A stretch of DNA of 30,494 bases from CAYPEL01 sp964409635 (GCA_964409635.1 CAYPEL010000015.1:1-30494), one strand, 5' to 3'; shown: positions 1 through 8,826, counted from the first letter of the stretch. The notes: a model not told the origin generated them from the sequence alone. Numbers and translations: made by a program.

Positions 1-67
1 CAGCCAGTCCGGCCCCCAGCATGAAAATTCCCGCGAAAACTGTTGAGATCAATGTTTTAGTGTGCAT
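1..67 (-). CDS. N-terminus of an exported protein (partial)
   Basis: An ATG at 67 on the minus strand opens a frame that runs off the left edge. Only 22 residues are visible: MHTK followed by a hydrophobic stretch rich in Leu, Ile, Val, Ala and Gly. This looks like a Sec signal peptide, with the cleavage site lying outside the window. A good ribosome-binding site, AGAGGA, lies six bases upstream of the ATG. The gene is divergent from priA and shares a 153-bp intergenic region with it. The mature protein is not in view, so its function cannot be named. Confidence 0.55.
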   Translation of the reverse strand, partial: MHTKTLISTVFAGIFMLGAGLA

Positions 68-220
68 GTTAAATCCTCTTATATTGGGTTTAGCGCGTTT
101 TTACGCCTCTCACCCGGTACAACGCAGTCGATCGGATGGTGTTGACAACTGTCGGCAAAAAAATTCGCGTACAATAGCGCTCAACCGCCAAGTGCTTGTC
201 TGTTAATAAATAATTATTAA

Positions 221-2422
221 ATGCCTGCTGAGAATCCGATCGCCCGTGTGGCAGTACCTTCACCGCTTTACCGGTTGTTCGACTACCGTTTGCCCGCCAA
301 AATTGATACTGCCTCACTGCAGCAGGGTATGCGTGTGCTGGTGCCGTTTGGCCGGCAGCGGATGGTGGGCATCCTGACTGAATTGGTGGCAGAAACTGAG
401 GTCGCGCCAGAAAAGCTTAAAGCCGTACTGGAGTTACTAGATGACCAGCCGGTATTCGATGCACATTTGCTCGCGCTGGTGAAGTGGACGGCTGAGTATT
501 ACCACCACCCTATCGGTGATGCCTTTGCGACCGCGTTACCGGTCTTGTTGAGAAAACCCGCCGCCATTAAAACCTCCGCACAACAGTGGTGGTCGCTCAC
601 AGAAGCTGGACGGCAGCTCGATCCCAATGACCTGGTGCGTGCGCCACGCCAGGCTGCTGTCATTGCACAGTTACTTAATCATGCAGAAGGCTTGCCGCGG
701 CAAGCGCTGGATGTACCGCTCAATGTGTTAACCACGCTCAAAGATAGAAACTGGGTAACTGATTACGAGTCTGTCAGGCCGGTACAGCAAGCGCGGACAA
801 ATACACCTGAAAATAAGCTACCACTGAATGCACACCAACAAGCCGCTGTCGATACTGTCAGTTCCAGCCTGGAGCGCTTCAATGCCTATCTATTAGAAGG
901 TGTCACGGGTAGTGGAAAAACTGAAGTCTATTTACAACTCATTGAGACTGTCCTCGCCCAACAGCGGCAAGTGTTGCTACTGGTACCGGAAATTGGCCTG
1001 ACACCCCAGCTGGTTAGCCGCTTTGAAAAACGCCTGTCGGTTCCACTGGCGATTCTGCATTCAGGACTGACTGACCGGCAACGGCTGGATAACTGGCAAC
1101 TGGCGCGAAGCGGGGAAGCCCGGGTTGTGATCGGTACCCGTTCTGCCGGGTTTACACCGCTGGCAAACATGGGGCTGATTATCGTCGATGAAGAACACGA
1201 TATTTCGCTCAAACAACAAGAAGGGTTTCGTTACTCAGCGCGGGACCTGGCGGTGTGGCGGGCGCATAAATTAAATATACCTATCATGCTGGGATCGGCG
1301 ACGCCTTCGCTGGAAAGTTTGTATAACGTAGCGCAACAACGCTACCGCTTATTGAGCCTTCCTGAACGCGCCGGTAAGGCCTGTATGCCGAAACTGCACT
1401 TGCTGGATATTCGTCACCAGCCAATGCAGGATATGTTGTCTGAGCCTTTACTCAAACAGATGCAATTACATCTAGACCAGGGTGGACAAGTTTTGGTGTT
1501 CCTGAACCGGCGCGGTTTTGCACCCGTGCTGTTATGCCACGACTGCGGCTGGCACGCTGATTGTCCACGCTGTGATGCGCGCATGACCTACCACCGCAAG
1601 CACCAACAACTACGCTGCCACCATTGCGGCCACCAACGCCGGGTAACACCGCACTGTCCGGATTGCGGCAGTGGTGAACTGATTGCCATCGGTCAAGGGA
1701 CTGAGCGTATGGAACAGACATTGACTGAACGCTTTCCTAATCAGACCGTGCTACGCATAGACCGCGATACCACCCGCCGCAAAGGCAGTTTGCAGACCGC
1801 TTTGCAAGACGCCACCTCTGGCAAAGCGCACATCCTGGTGGGCACCCAGATGTTGGCCAAAGGACATCACTTCCCCGCCGTCACCTTAGTTGCGATTGTC
1901 GATGCCGATCAGGGATTATTCGGTTCGGACTTTCGCAGCAGTGAACGCATGGCCCAGTTGATCGTGCAAGTTGCCGGGCGCGCGGGGCGCGGTGAACAGG
2001 CCGGTGTCGTTATTATTCAGACCCACCAGCCCGATCACCCGCTGTTACGCCAACTGGCAGAACAGGATTATCAGGCTTTCGCCAAAGCCGCATTACAAGA
2101 ACGCTGTGCAGCACAATTCCCTCCCTACACCAATCTTGCTTTGTTACGTGCCGAGGCGACACAGGCTGATGCGCCTATGGCCTTTCTGGATTATGCCCGC
2201 CACCTGGCGCTGGGTTTGCAGCTGGATATTCAATTGTGGGGGCCGCTTCCCGCCCCGATGGAACGCCGTGCCGGGCGTTACCGTGCGCAGTTGATGTTTC
2301 AGGCTTCGCAGCGCCGCGAATTGCATCAACTACTCGATGTCCTCATTCCGCAATTTGAAGGTAGCAAGCTGGCGCGTAAGGTGCGCTGGTCTATTGATGT
2401 GGATCCGCAGGATATGCTTTAG
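221..2422 (+). CDS. priA: Primosomal protein N' (replication restart helicase PriA)
   Basis: PriA is a superfamily 2, 3'-to-5' DNA helicase that recognises abandoned replication forks and reloads the replisome through PriB, DnaT and DnaC. The protein has 733 residues, the usual length. Residues 1-105 match the 3'-DNA-binding domain. Walker A is GVTGSGKT at 227-234 and the DEEH helicase box is at 323-326. Eight cysteines that bind two structural zinc ions lie inside the helicase core at 439, 442, 448, 451, 466, 469, 479 and 482. The ATG at 221 gives the conserved N-terminus, although no strong Shine-Dalgarno sequence precedes it. The gene stands alone between a divergent exported-protein gene and the MCE-transport operon, with a candidate terminator behind it. 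All key motifs are intact. Confidence 0.98.
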   Translation: MPAENPIARVAVPSPLYRLFDYRLPAKIDTASLQQGMRVLVPFGRQRMVGILTELVAETEVAPEKLKAVLELLDDQPVFDAHLLALVKWTAEYYHHPIGDAFATALPVLLRKPAAIKTSAQQWWSLTEAGRQLDPNDLVRAPRQAAVIAQLLNHAEGLPRQALDVPLNVLTTLKDRNWVTDYESVRPVQQARTNTPENKLPLNAHQQAAVDTVSSSLERFNAYLLEGVTGSGKTEVYLQLIETVLAQQRQVLLLVPEIGLTPQLVSRFEKRLSVPLAILHSGLTDRQRLDNWQLARSGEARVVIGTRSAGFTPLANMGLIIVDEEHDISLKQQEGFRYSARDLAVWRAHKLNIPIMLGSATPSLESLYNVAQQRYRLLSLPERAGKACMPKLHLLDIRHQPMQDMLSEPLLKQMQLHLDQGGQVLVFLNRRGFAPVLLCHDCGWHADCPRCDARMTYHRKHQQLRCHHCGHQRRVTPHCPDCGSGELIAIGQGTERMEQTLTERFPNQTVLRIDRDTTRRKGSLQTALQDATSGKAHILVGTQMLAKGHHFPAVTLVAIVDADQGLFGSDFRSSERMAQLIVQVAGRAGRGEQAGVVIIQTHQPDHPLLRQLAEQDYQAFAKAALQERCAAQFPPYTNLALLRAEATQADAPMAFLDYARHLALGLQLDIQLWGPLPAPMERRAGRYRAQLMFQASQRRELHQLLDVLIPQFEGSKLARKVRWSIDVDPQDML

Positions 2423-2450
2423 GGTTGTAGATTATCCAACAACCCGGTTT
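2422..2450 (+). terminator. Candidate rho-independent terminator after priA
   Basis: GGGTTGT (2422-2428) pairs perfectly with ACAACCC (2439-2445) across a 10-base loop, followed by GGTTTTATATTT. The hairpin starts at the last base of the priA stop codon. The stem is only seven pairs and the T-tract is interrupted, so this is a moderate candidate. Confidence 0.45.
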
Positions 2451-2481
2451 TATATTTATGCTATTAGTCGCAGTAGCCACG

Positions 2482-2487
2482 TATAAT
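2482..2487 (+). promoter_or_regulatory. Candidate -10 box for the MlaE-type operon
   Basis: A perfect TATAAT lies 35 bases before the GTG start at 2522. The hexamer at the right distance for a -35 box is a poor match to TTGACA. Its place just after the priA terminator and before the first gene of the operon supports it. Confidence 0.4.
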
Positions 2488-2521
2488 CAATTCATACTCT
2501 TCGCATAGCACAGGCTTTTGA

Positions 2522-3655
2522 GTGGCAACTGCAGCACAAATTCATATTGAATCAGTTGAACCGGGGCAATGCCGGGTTGCATGGTCAGGTGACTGGACCA
2601 AACAGGCTGACACGCCTGATGCACAGACTTATCTCGACCAGTTACCCCAGGGTGAAGCCTGCAAGCTGATGGTGCTGAACGGTGAGGCCGTCACTGAATG
2701 GGATATATTATTTGTTTCCAATCTGTATCAATTTAGTGAGTACGCTCAACGCCAGCATATATCACTCGAATACCAAAATATCCCCGCAGGCGCACAACGT
2801 TTACTCAATCTCGCCACAGTCGTCCCGGAACGCAAAGGTGCGCGCAAGACCGAAACGCACAAACGCCTGTTCCACCGGGTCGGTGAAAGCACACTGGAAG
2901 TGGTTAACGAAGCCAATAAGATGATCCACTTTCTGGGCCAGGCCGTTTCCAGCCTGGGGCGCTTCGTACGTGGAGATGCGGTGTTCAGGGATATCGATTT
3001 TGCCGTCGTGATACAGCAGACCGGCGCTTCAGCATTACCTATCGTCAGCCTTATCAGCCTTCTGGTCGGCATGATCCTGGCCTACGTGGGCGCCCTCCAA
3101 CTGGTGCCCTTTGGCGCTGAAATTTACATCGCTGATCTGGTGGGCCTTGGCGTTACCCGTGAAATGGGCGCCATGATGACGGCGGTTATTATGGCGGGGC
3201 GCAGCGGTGCAGCCTTTGCTTCCCAGCTCGGCACCATGCAGGTCAATGAAGAAATTGACGCCCTCAAAACCATGGGCTTTTCACCCATAGATTTTCTGGT
3301 GCTGCCGCGCATGGTGGCGCTGATTTTAATGATGCCGCTGTTATGCCTGTATGCTGATTTTATGGGCATACTCGGTGGTGCGCTGGTCAGCGCCATGACA
3401 TTGGATATTTCATTTTTTGAGTACTACGCTCAAACACGTAGCGCGATCGGCTTCAGGGATATTTTTGCCGGTCTGAGCAAGTCCATCGTGTTTGGTGTGC
3501 TGGTAGCCATGGCCGGCTGCATGCGCGGCATTCAATGTGGCCGCAGTGCCTCAGCCGTTGGCCAAGCAACCACCTCAGCCGTGGTTACCGGCATTGTCCT
3601 TATTGTGGTGTCAGATGCCGTATTGACGATCATTTTCGATGTGATTGGATTATAG
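2522..3655 (+). CDS. MlaE-family ABC permease with N-terminal STAS-like domain
   Basis: This is the membrane permease of an MCE-type ABC transporter that moves phospholipids between the inner membrane and the periplasm. At 377 residues it is about 110 longer than E. coli MlaE. The extra N-terminus (about 1-110) looks like a STAS domain; in E. coli the STAS subunit is a separate protein, MlaB. Residues 135-377 hold the permease, with several hydrophobic segments and the family motif EIDALKTMG near 245. The start is GTG at 2522, preceded by AGG seven bases upstream. The stop codon abuts the ATPase start with no gap. The order permease, ATPase, MCE protein, lipoprotein matches PA3211-PA3214 of Pseudomonas aeruginosa. 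It probably helps maintain outer-membrane lipid asymmetry, but transport direction cannot be read from sequence. Confidence 0.92.
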   Translation: MATAAQIHIESVEPGQCRVAWSGDWTKQADTPDAQTYLDQLPQGEACKLMVLNGEAVTEWDILFVSNLYQFSEYAQRQHISLEYQNIPAGAQRLLNLATVVPERKGARKTETHKRLFHRVGESTLEVVNEANKMIHFLGQAVSSLGRFVRGDAVFRDIDFAVVIQQTGASALPIVSLISLLVGMILAYVGALQLVPFGAEIYIADLVGLGVTREMGAMMTAVIMAGRSGAAFASQLGTMQVNEEIDALKTMGFSPIDFLVLPRMVALILMMPLLCLYADFMGILGGALVSAMTLDISFFEYYAQTRSAIGFRDIFAGLSKSIVFGVLVAMAGCMRGIQCGRSASAVGQATTSAVVTGIVLIVVSDAVLTIIFDVIGL

Positions 3656-4417
3656 ATGAACACTGACACGTCCGCTGCGCATATTGTGGTCAATGATTTG
3701 ACCATGGCCTACGGCGATTTCGTCATTCAGCGCGATTTAAACTTCAGTATTTCCCGGGGCGATGTTTTTATCATCATGGGTGGCAGCGGCTGCGGCAAGA
3801 GTACGCTGTTACGGCATCTTGTCGGCCTAATGGCGCCTACCAAGGGAACGGTTTTTTATGGCGACACTGATTACTGGGCGATACCGCAGACAAGCCGGGA
3901 TAAAATAAATCGGCGTATGGGTATTCTCTATCAAAGCGGCGCACTCTGGAGTTCGATGACACTGGCCGAGAATATCGCTTTGCCGTTACACGAATATACA
4001 GATTTATCCGCCCTGAAAATCCGCGGCATTGTTGCCCTGAAACTGGCGCTGGTGGGCCTGGCCGGGTTTGAAGACTATCTGCCAGCCGAAATCAGCGGTG
4101 GTATGCGCAAGCGCGCCAGCCTGGCAAGGGCCATGGCCCTCGATCCGGATATCCTGTTTTTTGATGAACCCTCTGCCGGGCTGGATCCCATCAGCGCCAA
4201 GCTGCTGGATGATTTAATCCTGGAAATACGCGCCAGTCTTGGTGCAACTATCGTCATAGTGACGCATGAACTCGCAAGTATCTTCGCGATTGGAGATAAT
4301 TGCATTTTCCTCGACCCGGAGACTAAAACCATGATTGCCAGTGGCAATCCAACTACTTTATTGGCGGAATCAAATGATCCCCGGGTGAAACGGTTTCTGA
4401 CGCGTGGATTACAGTGA
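3656..4417 (+). CDS. MlaF-family ABC transporter ATPase
   Basis: This is the cytoplasmic ATPase that powers the MlaE-type permease. It has 253 residues. Walker A GGSGCGKST is at 42-50, the signature ISGGMRKR starts at 146, Walker B DILFFDEP is at 165-172 with catalytic Glu171, and the switch histidine is His204. The signature form GGM(R/K)KR and the following DEPSAGLDP are typical of the MlaF branch. The ATG at 3656 directly follows the permease stop, so the two are surely co-transcribed and probably translationally coupled. The MCE-protein gene follows 24 bases later. All catalytic motifs are present. Confidence 0.94.
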   Translation: MNTDTSAAHIVVNDLTMAYGDFVIQRDLNFSISRGDVFIIMGGSGCGKSTLLRHLVGLMAPTKGTVFYGDTDYWAIPQTSRDKINRRMGILYQSGALWSSMTLAENIALPLHEYTDLSALKIRGIVALKLALVGLAGFEDYLPAEISGGMRKRASLARAMALDPDILFFDEPSAGLDPISAKLLDDLILEIRASLGATIVIVTHELASIFAIGDNCIFLDPETKTMIASGNPTTLLAESNDPRVKRFLTRGLQ

Positions 4418-4441
4418 TAAAAAACAAGTGGTGAAATACAC

Positions 4442-5455
4442 ATGAAAAGGAAAGTGGATCCGGCGGCGATTGGCGGTTTTGTAATTGGCGCTGTCGTCCT
4501 GTTTATCGGGGCGATTATCATCTTCAGCGGAGATCGGTTATTTACCCGCAAACTGACGTATGTCATGTTCTTTGATGGCTCAGTGCAGGGCTTGTCGGTC
4601 GGTGCGCCGGTTGCCTTGCGGGGCGTAAAAATCGGTACTGTTACGGATGTCGCCATATTACATAATGCCGATACGAATGAGATTACCGCACCGGTAACCG
4701 TAGATATAATTGTCAAACGCATCCGCTCCACCGGCGCCACAAAATTTACCCGCATTGATGAGTCGCACGAGCAGGTCAAATCATTAGTCGCGCGAGGATT
4801 GCGGGCAACATTAGCCCTGCAGAGCCTGGTGACTGGCCAGCTCTATGTGGAGCTGGAATTCATGCAGGACGTTAAACCGGTCTACATCAAAGTCCGTGAT
4901 GGCGAATTCATATTCCCCACCGAAGTATCCCGGTTGAGTGAACTTGCCGAAGAAGTACAGGCTTTGCCACTGTCTGAAATCGCCAACAAGGCCATCGTTG
5001 CCCTCGATGGCATCAGCCGGTTTTTTGGATCCCAGGACATACTCAAGACGCTTGAATCTGTCGAACGCGCCGCCGCTGGGATGGATACGCTGATTATCGA
5101 TCTGAATAACAAACTCGATAGCCTCAGCAACGATTTGCAGACAACCGTAAAGGCGGCCGACCAGCTGATCAATCAGGGCGAGAAAGCCGTGTCCAGTATC
5201 GACAACAAGCTGGCAATCTTGCTGACACGCTTCAACGACGTTGCAGACAGCTCGGAAGAGACACTATCCGCTGTCCGCGATACGGTATCGACGTACCAGG
5301 CGTTGCCGAGTCAGGAATCGGTCTTTGGCTTTGAACTTTTCCAGCTGTTGCGCGAACTTTCTGCCGCATCGCGTTCGATACGGGCCATGGCAGACTACCT
5401 GGAACAGCATCCGGATGCACTGATCAAAGGCAAGCAAGGGGAACAGAATGACTGA
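4442..5455 (+). CDS. MlaD-family (MCE domain) lipid-transport protein
   Basis: This periplasmic protein is anchored in the inner membrane and forms the lipid-handling ring or barrel of MCE transporters. It has 337 residues. A single transmembrane helix spans about 9-29, and the MCE domain lies at about 38-120 with the family pattern GLSVGAPVALRGVKIGTV. After about residue 180 the chain is rich in heptad-like Leu/Ile/Ala and polar residues, suggesting a long helical or coiled-coil tail. It is longer than E. coli MlaD (about 180 residues) and closer to the PqiB/YebT-like or PA3213-like members. Its last codons overlap the next gene by eight bases. It probably hands lipids between the permease and the lipoprotein partner. 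Confidence 0.92.
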   Translation: MKRKVDPAAIGGFVIGAVVLFIGAIIIFSGDRLFTRKLTYVMFFDGSVQGLSVGAPVALRGVKIGTVTDVAILHNADTNEITAPVTVDIIVKRIRSTGATKFTRIDESHEQVKSLVARGLRATLALQSLVTGQLYVELEFMQDVKPVYIKVRDGEFIFPTEVSRLSELAEEVQALPLSEIANKAIVALDGISRFFGSQDILKTLESVERAAAGMDTLIIDLNNKLDSLSNDLQTTVKAADQLINQGEKAVSSIDNKLAILLTRFNDVADSSEETLSAVRDTVSTYQALPSQESVFGFELFQLLRELSAASRSIRAMADYLEQHPDALIKGKQGEQND

Positions 5456-6086
5456 AATAAACACCCGCAGCGGTCTGCTGTGCGGCTTGCTCATTGTCAT
5501 GTTAAGCGCTTGTACGGGTACCAGTCCAAAGACTTCCTTTTATACATTGAAAGCCTTGTCCACCGGGACAGCACCCGTCGCCGGCCAGACACAACAACAG
5601 GCCGGCGCGATCGGGATTGGCCCGATCAACCTTGCCGACCCCATTGGCCGTTCGCAAATAGTCACGCGTAACCGCAACGGTAATCTGCAACCGGCAGAGT
5701 TTCACCGCTGGAGTGGTTCGCTCGCCGATAACCTATCCGCCGTCCTGGCCGATGAAATCGCGCATCTGCTGGGTAATAAAGCGGTCTTTGCCTATCCCTG
5801 GATCAGTGGCCTGCGGCCTGTCTTTCAGGTCAGGATCAATATCCGTCAGCTTGAAGGCGAGCTGAATAAACAGGCTGTATTGAAAGCAGACTGGTTGTTG
5901 ATCGGCAAATCCGGTAATCGAATCGGCAAAGTACATAGGACGGTCATAAGCGGACCTGTCAAAGGACGCGCCTATTCAGACCTGGTCAGCGCACATGAAA
6001 TCAATGTGGCTAAACTCGCGGCGGATATAGCCCGGGTTCTCCGGCAAAATAACGGCGATTCTGGCGAGGCTGCAGAACAACCATAG
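5448..6086 (+). CDS. ABC-type transport auxiliary lipoprotein (PqiC-like)
   Basis: A 212-residue outer-membrane lipoprotein that acts with MCE transporters. The signal peptide ends in a clear lipobox, L-S-A-C, with Cys22 as the acylated residue. The residue after Cys is Thr, not Asp, which favours sorting to the outer membrane. The mature part begins with an FYTL motif, as in the PqiC/YmbA family, and contains the expected RSQIVTR segment. The gene overlaps the MCE gene by eight bases and closes the operon. In PqiABC and in the PA3211-3214 system, the equivalent lipoprotein is thought to link the MCE tube to the outer membrane. Confidence 0.9.
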   Translation: MTEINTRSGLLCGLLIVMLSACTGTSPKTSFYTLKALSTGTAPVAGQTQQQAGAIGIGPINLADPIGRSQIVTRNRNGNLQPAEFHRWSGSLADNLSAVLADEIAHLLGNKAVFAYPWISGLRPVFQVRINIRQLEGELNKQAVLKADWLLIGKSGNRIGKVHRTVISGPVKGRAYSDLVSAHEINVAKLAADIARVLRQNNGDSGEAAEQP

Positions 6087-6090
6087 CTTT

Positions 6091-6116
6091 GCAGGGTGGG
6101 TGCAACCCACCCTTGC
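6091..6116. repeat. GGGTGGGT/ACCCACCC palindromic hairpin
   Basis: GGGTGGGT (6094-6101) pairs perfectly with ACCCACCC (6105-6112) across a three-base loop, GCA. The ends can extend the stem with a one-base bulge. It starts five bases after the stop of the lipoprotein gene. There is no T-tract, so it is not a classical terminator. It may protect the mRNA 3' end or be a dispersed palindromic repeat. The 140 bp from here to argS show no other clear structure. Confidence 0.6.
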
Positions 6117-6271
6117 CTGTAACATCCGACAGGTTTCACCAGCGCGCAATACTGAGCGTCGAAGCTAAATCCACAGCGGGCTGCCGTAACCATTAATAAT
6201 GCTTATCATGGAGAGTTGAATCCCAGCCCGCGTCAGGGATAATAGGCGGCTTTCCTGTGCCGCGTACAACC

Positions 6272-8032
6272 ATGAAACAACAGCTCACCGAACTCCTCGC
6301 TCACGCCTGTTCCCGGCTCCAGGCGAATGGCACCCTCCCCCGGGAAACCCAGGTCAACATTCAAATTGAGCGTACCCGCGACCAAAAGCACGGTGACTTT
6401 GCCAGTAACCTGGCCATGACGCTGACCAAGGCGGCCCGATGCAAGCCTCGCGATCTCGCCGAACAGCTGATAGCCGAGCTGCCGGACTCTGAACTGGTAG
6501 AAAAGGTCGAAATCGCAGGCCCAGGCTTCATCAACTTTTACCTGGGCGAAAAAGCCTACCACGCCGTCATCAAGGATATCTTGCAACAAGCGGGCGAGTA
6601 CGGGCGCAGTGACCTGGGTCAGGGCCAGCCGGTACAGGTCGAGTTTGTCTCCGCCAACCCGACCGGTCCGTTGCATGTGGGTCACGGACGCGGCGCCGCT
6701 TATGGCGCTACGGTCGCCGATTTACTTGAGGCTATTGGCTATAAAGTGCACCGTGAATACTACGTGAATGATGCCGGCCGGCAGATGGATATACTGGCGG
6801 CCAGTGTCTATTTGCGCTATCTGGATTTATGCGGCGAGGAAATCACCTTTCCGTCGAATGGTTACAAAGGTGATTATGTCTGGGATATTGCTGCCAGCGT
6901 GCACCGTAAACACGCGGATGCGTTACGCCATCCGGTGACCGCCATTTTCGAAAATGTAGCTGCAGATGAACCGGCCGGTGGCGACAAGGAAGCGCATATC
7001 GATGGCCTGATTGAACGTATTAAATCATTACTGGGCGCTATCCACTTCCGGGAAGTCTTTGATGCCGGTCTGAATGAAATTCTGCACAATATCCGTCTGG
7101 ATCTTGAAGAATTCGGTGTTACCTACGATGAATGGTTTTCAGAACGCACGCTGACAGAATCCAATGCCGTTCAAACCGCCATCGAGCGGCTCAAAGCCAA
7201 CGATAAGCTGTATGAGAAAAACGGCGCCTGGTGGTTTCGATCGACGGATTATGGCGACGAAAAAGACCGGGTCGTGGTACGTGATAATGGACAAACGACC
7301 TATTTCGCCTCTGATATCGCCTATCACCTGAATAAACTCGAACGCGGTTACGTTCGCGTTATTGATATCTGGGGCGCCGACCATCACGGCTATGTGGCGC
7401 GGGTAAAAGCCGCCTTGCAGGCGCTGGGCGATGACGCAGAAAAACTCGATGTCCTGCTGGTGCAGTTTGCTATCCTTTACCGGGGCGGACAGAAAATGCA
7501 AATGTCGACCCGCTCAGGGGAATTTGTAACGCTACGGGAATTACGCCACGAGGTCGGCAATGACGCGGCGCGTTTCTTCTACAGCATGCGTAAATGTGAA
7601 CAACACATGGACTTTGACCTCGACCTGGCCAAATCCCAGTCCAATGACAACCCGGTCTATTACATTCAGTACGCCCATGCGCGGGTAGCGAGTGTCTTGC
7701 GCCAACTCGACGAAAAGAATCTTAGCTGGGATCAATTAAATGGCGAAGAAAATGTAGCCTTGTTAAGTGAACCACACGAGCAGGCACTGATGGTCAAGCT
7801 GTCTCGCTATCCTGAAATTCTGGAATCAGCGGCTATCAATCATGAGCCCCACCAGATCGCCCACTACCTCCGCGATCTGGCCAATGACTTTCATACATAC
7901 TACAACGCCCACCAGTTTCTGGTCGAGGCTGCCGGTCTACGCAATGCCCGTCTGAACCTGATCAAAGCCACCCAACAGGTATTGTCCAATGGATTGAATC
8001 TGCTGGGCGTATCCGCACCGGACAGCATGTAA
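6272..8032 (+). CDS. argS: Arginyl-tRNA synthetase
   Basis: This class I enzyme charges tRNA-Arg with arginine in the cytoplasm. Counted from the ATG at 6272 it has 586 residues, the usual size. The HIGH motif is HVGHGRG (135-141) after PTGPLH. The KMSK region is the variant KMQMSTRSGEF starting at Lys408, as in many bacterial ArgS proteins. The N-terminal tRNA-recognition domain and the C-terminal anticodon-binding helical domain (about 460-586) are present. A GTG at 6257 would add five residues. I prefer the ATG, because the sequence MKQQLTELL lines up with the family start, but neither start has a strong ribosome-binding site. A SPOR-domain gene follows, as in Pseudomonas, with a MITE-like element between them. 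Confidence 0.97.
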   Translation: MKQQLTELLAHACSRLQANGTLPRETQVNIQIERTRDQKHGDFASNLAMTLTKAARCKPRDLAEQLIAELPDSELVEKVEIAGPGFINFYLGEKAYHAVIKDILQQAGEYGRSDLGQGQPVQVEFVSANPTGPLHVGHGRGAAYGATVADLLEAIGYKVHREYYVNDAGRQMDILAASVYLRYLDLCGEEITFPSNGYKGDYVWDIAASVHRKHADALRHPVTAIFENVAADEPAGGDKEAHIDGLIERIKSLLGAIHFREVFDAGLNEILHNIRLDLEEFGVTYDEWFSERTLTESNAVQTAIERLKANDKLYEKNGAWWFRSTDYGDEKDRVVVRDNGQTTYFASDIAYHLNKLERGYVRVIDIWGADHHGYVARVKAALQALGDDAEKLDVLLVQFAILYRGGQKMQMSTRSGEFVTLRELRHEVGNDAARFFYSMRKCEQHMDFDLDLAKSQSNDNPVYYIQYAHARVASVLRQLDEKNLSWDQLNGEENVALLSEPHEQALMVKLSRYPEILESAAINHEPHQIAHYLRDLANDFHTYYNAHQFLVEAAGLRNARLNLIKATQQVLSNGLNLLGVSAPDSM

Positions 8033-8044
8033 CAATACGCACGC

Positions 8045-8150
8045 TGATTATGCGACACATGATTTGCAGACCCGCTGTGAATACATCCCTGTACGCTCAG
8101 CGGCAGCCTCCCTGCTGCCGATGGTCTGCAAATAATGTGTCGCATAATCA
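8045..8150. mobile_element. MITE-like element with 28-bp terminal inverted repeats
   Basis: Positions 8045-8072 and 8123-8150 are inverted repeats that match at 27 of 28 bases. They bound a 106-bp element without coding capacity. The flanks carry the same four bases, ACGC, at 8041-8044 and 8151-8154, consistent with a target-site duplication. Inside, CGGCAGC (8101-8107) pairs with GCTGCCG (8114-8120), and TACA/TGTA form a small hairpin at 8082-8093. Such an element fits a miniature inverted-repeat transposable element mobilised in trans. It begins 12 bases after the argS stop. The parent transposase cannot be named from this window. Confidence 0.7.
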
Positions 8151-8211
8151 ACGCACTGCCTTGTAATATATAGTCTGAACAGAAGATTTGTTCACACACT
8201 GAGATTAACCA

Positions 8212-8796
8212 ATGCCCAGAGATTATAAGTACCGCGTTTCGCGCAGAAAGAGACCCCGCAAACAGTCACCTTTCACCTGGTTGCTGGCCGGTCTTTCCAT
8301 CGGCCTATTCGGGGCCTTCCTGGTTTATTTACAGATGCGGCCCAATACGGACGAACCCGCTCAAGCGTCGGTACGCGAGCCGGTCAGCGTACCGGAAATA
8401 AAAACAGTCCAGGATGTACACAAGACTGAAAAAAAATCTATCCCGCCACCGCCAAAGCCACGTTTCGATTTTTATAAAATATTACCGGAAATGGAGGTGG
8501 TCATTCCCGATCAGGAAATTACCGGCAAAAAAAAGGCCGGGGTCAAGCTGGTCGAGAAACCCGGAACTTATTTATTGCAAGCCGGTTCTTTCAGAAATCC
8601 GCAACAGGCAGATCAACTCAAGGCCAAACTTGCCATGCTGGGCATGGAAACCCGCGTTGATTCAGTCAACACCAACAGTGGCAAGTGGCACCGGGTTCGG
8701 GTTGGACCCTATCAAAAACTTGAAGACTTAAACACGTCACGCAGCACGCTGAAACAAAGCGGTATCGATGCTATCTTGATTCGCCTGAAAAAATAA
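8212..8796 (+). CDS. SPOR-domain protein, FtsN-like
   Basis: A 194-residue bitopic inner-membrane protein. The N-terminus is cytoplasmic and very basic (RRKRPRK at 11-17). One transmembrane helix spans about 21-41, followed by a Pro/Glu/Lys-rich periplasmic linker. A C-terminal SPOR domain at about 118-194 contains the motifs YLLQAGSF and WHRVRVGPY. SPOR domains bind denuded septal peptidoglycan, so the protein probably localises to the division site. It is a candidate FtsN-type activator of septal synthesis. In pseudomonads a SPOR gene also follows argS directly. The short, simple layout resembles FtsN, but DedD-like roles cannot be excluded. Confidence 0.88.
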   Translation: MPRDYKYRVSRRKRPRKQSPFTWLLAGLSIGLFGAFLVYLQMRPNTDEPAQASVREPVSVPEIKTVQDVHKTEKKSIPPPPKPRFDFYKILPEMEVVIPDQEITGKKKAGVKLVEKPGTYLLQAGSFRNPQQADQLKAKLAMLGMETRVDSVNTNSGKWHRVRVGPYQKLEDLNTSRSTLKQSGIDAILIRLKK

Positions 8797-8826
8797 TATG
8801 GGTTCTTAGAGTTGGCCCGGATTTTT

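Noticed and set aside
142..175. TTGACA and TACAAT upstream of priA as a sigma-70 promoter
   Set aside because: The two boxes are 22 bases apart, too far for a normal promoter, and no better pairing was found.
4075..4779. Long minus-strand open frame of 234 codons across the ATPase and MCE genes
   Set aside because: It lies opposite two clear genes, has low-complexity Ser/Thr/Ile-rich sequence and no recognisable domain; it is a shadow frame.
8797..8826. Bidirectional terminator between the SPOR gene and speA
   Set aside because: GGG and CCC can pair over only three bases before the T-run; too weak to call.
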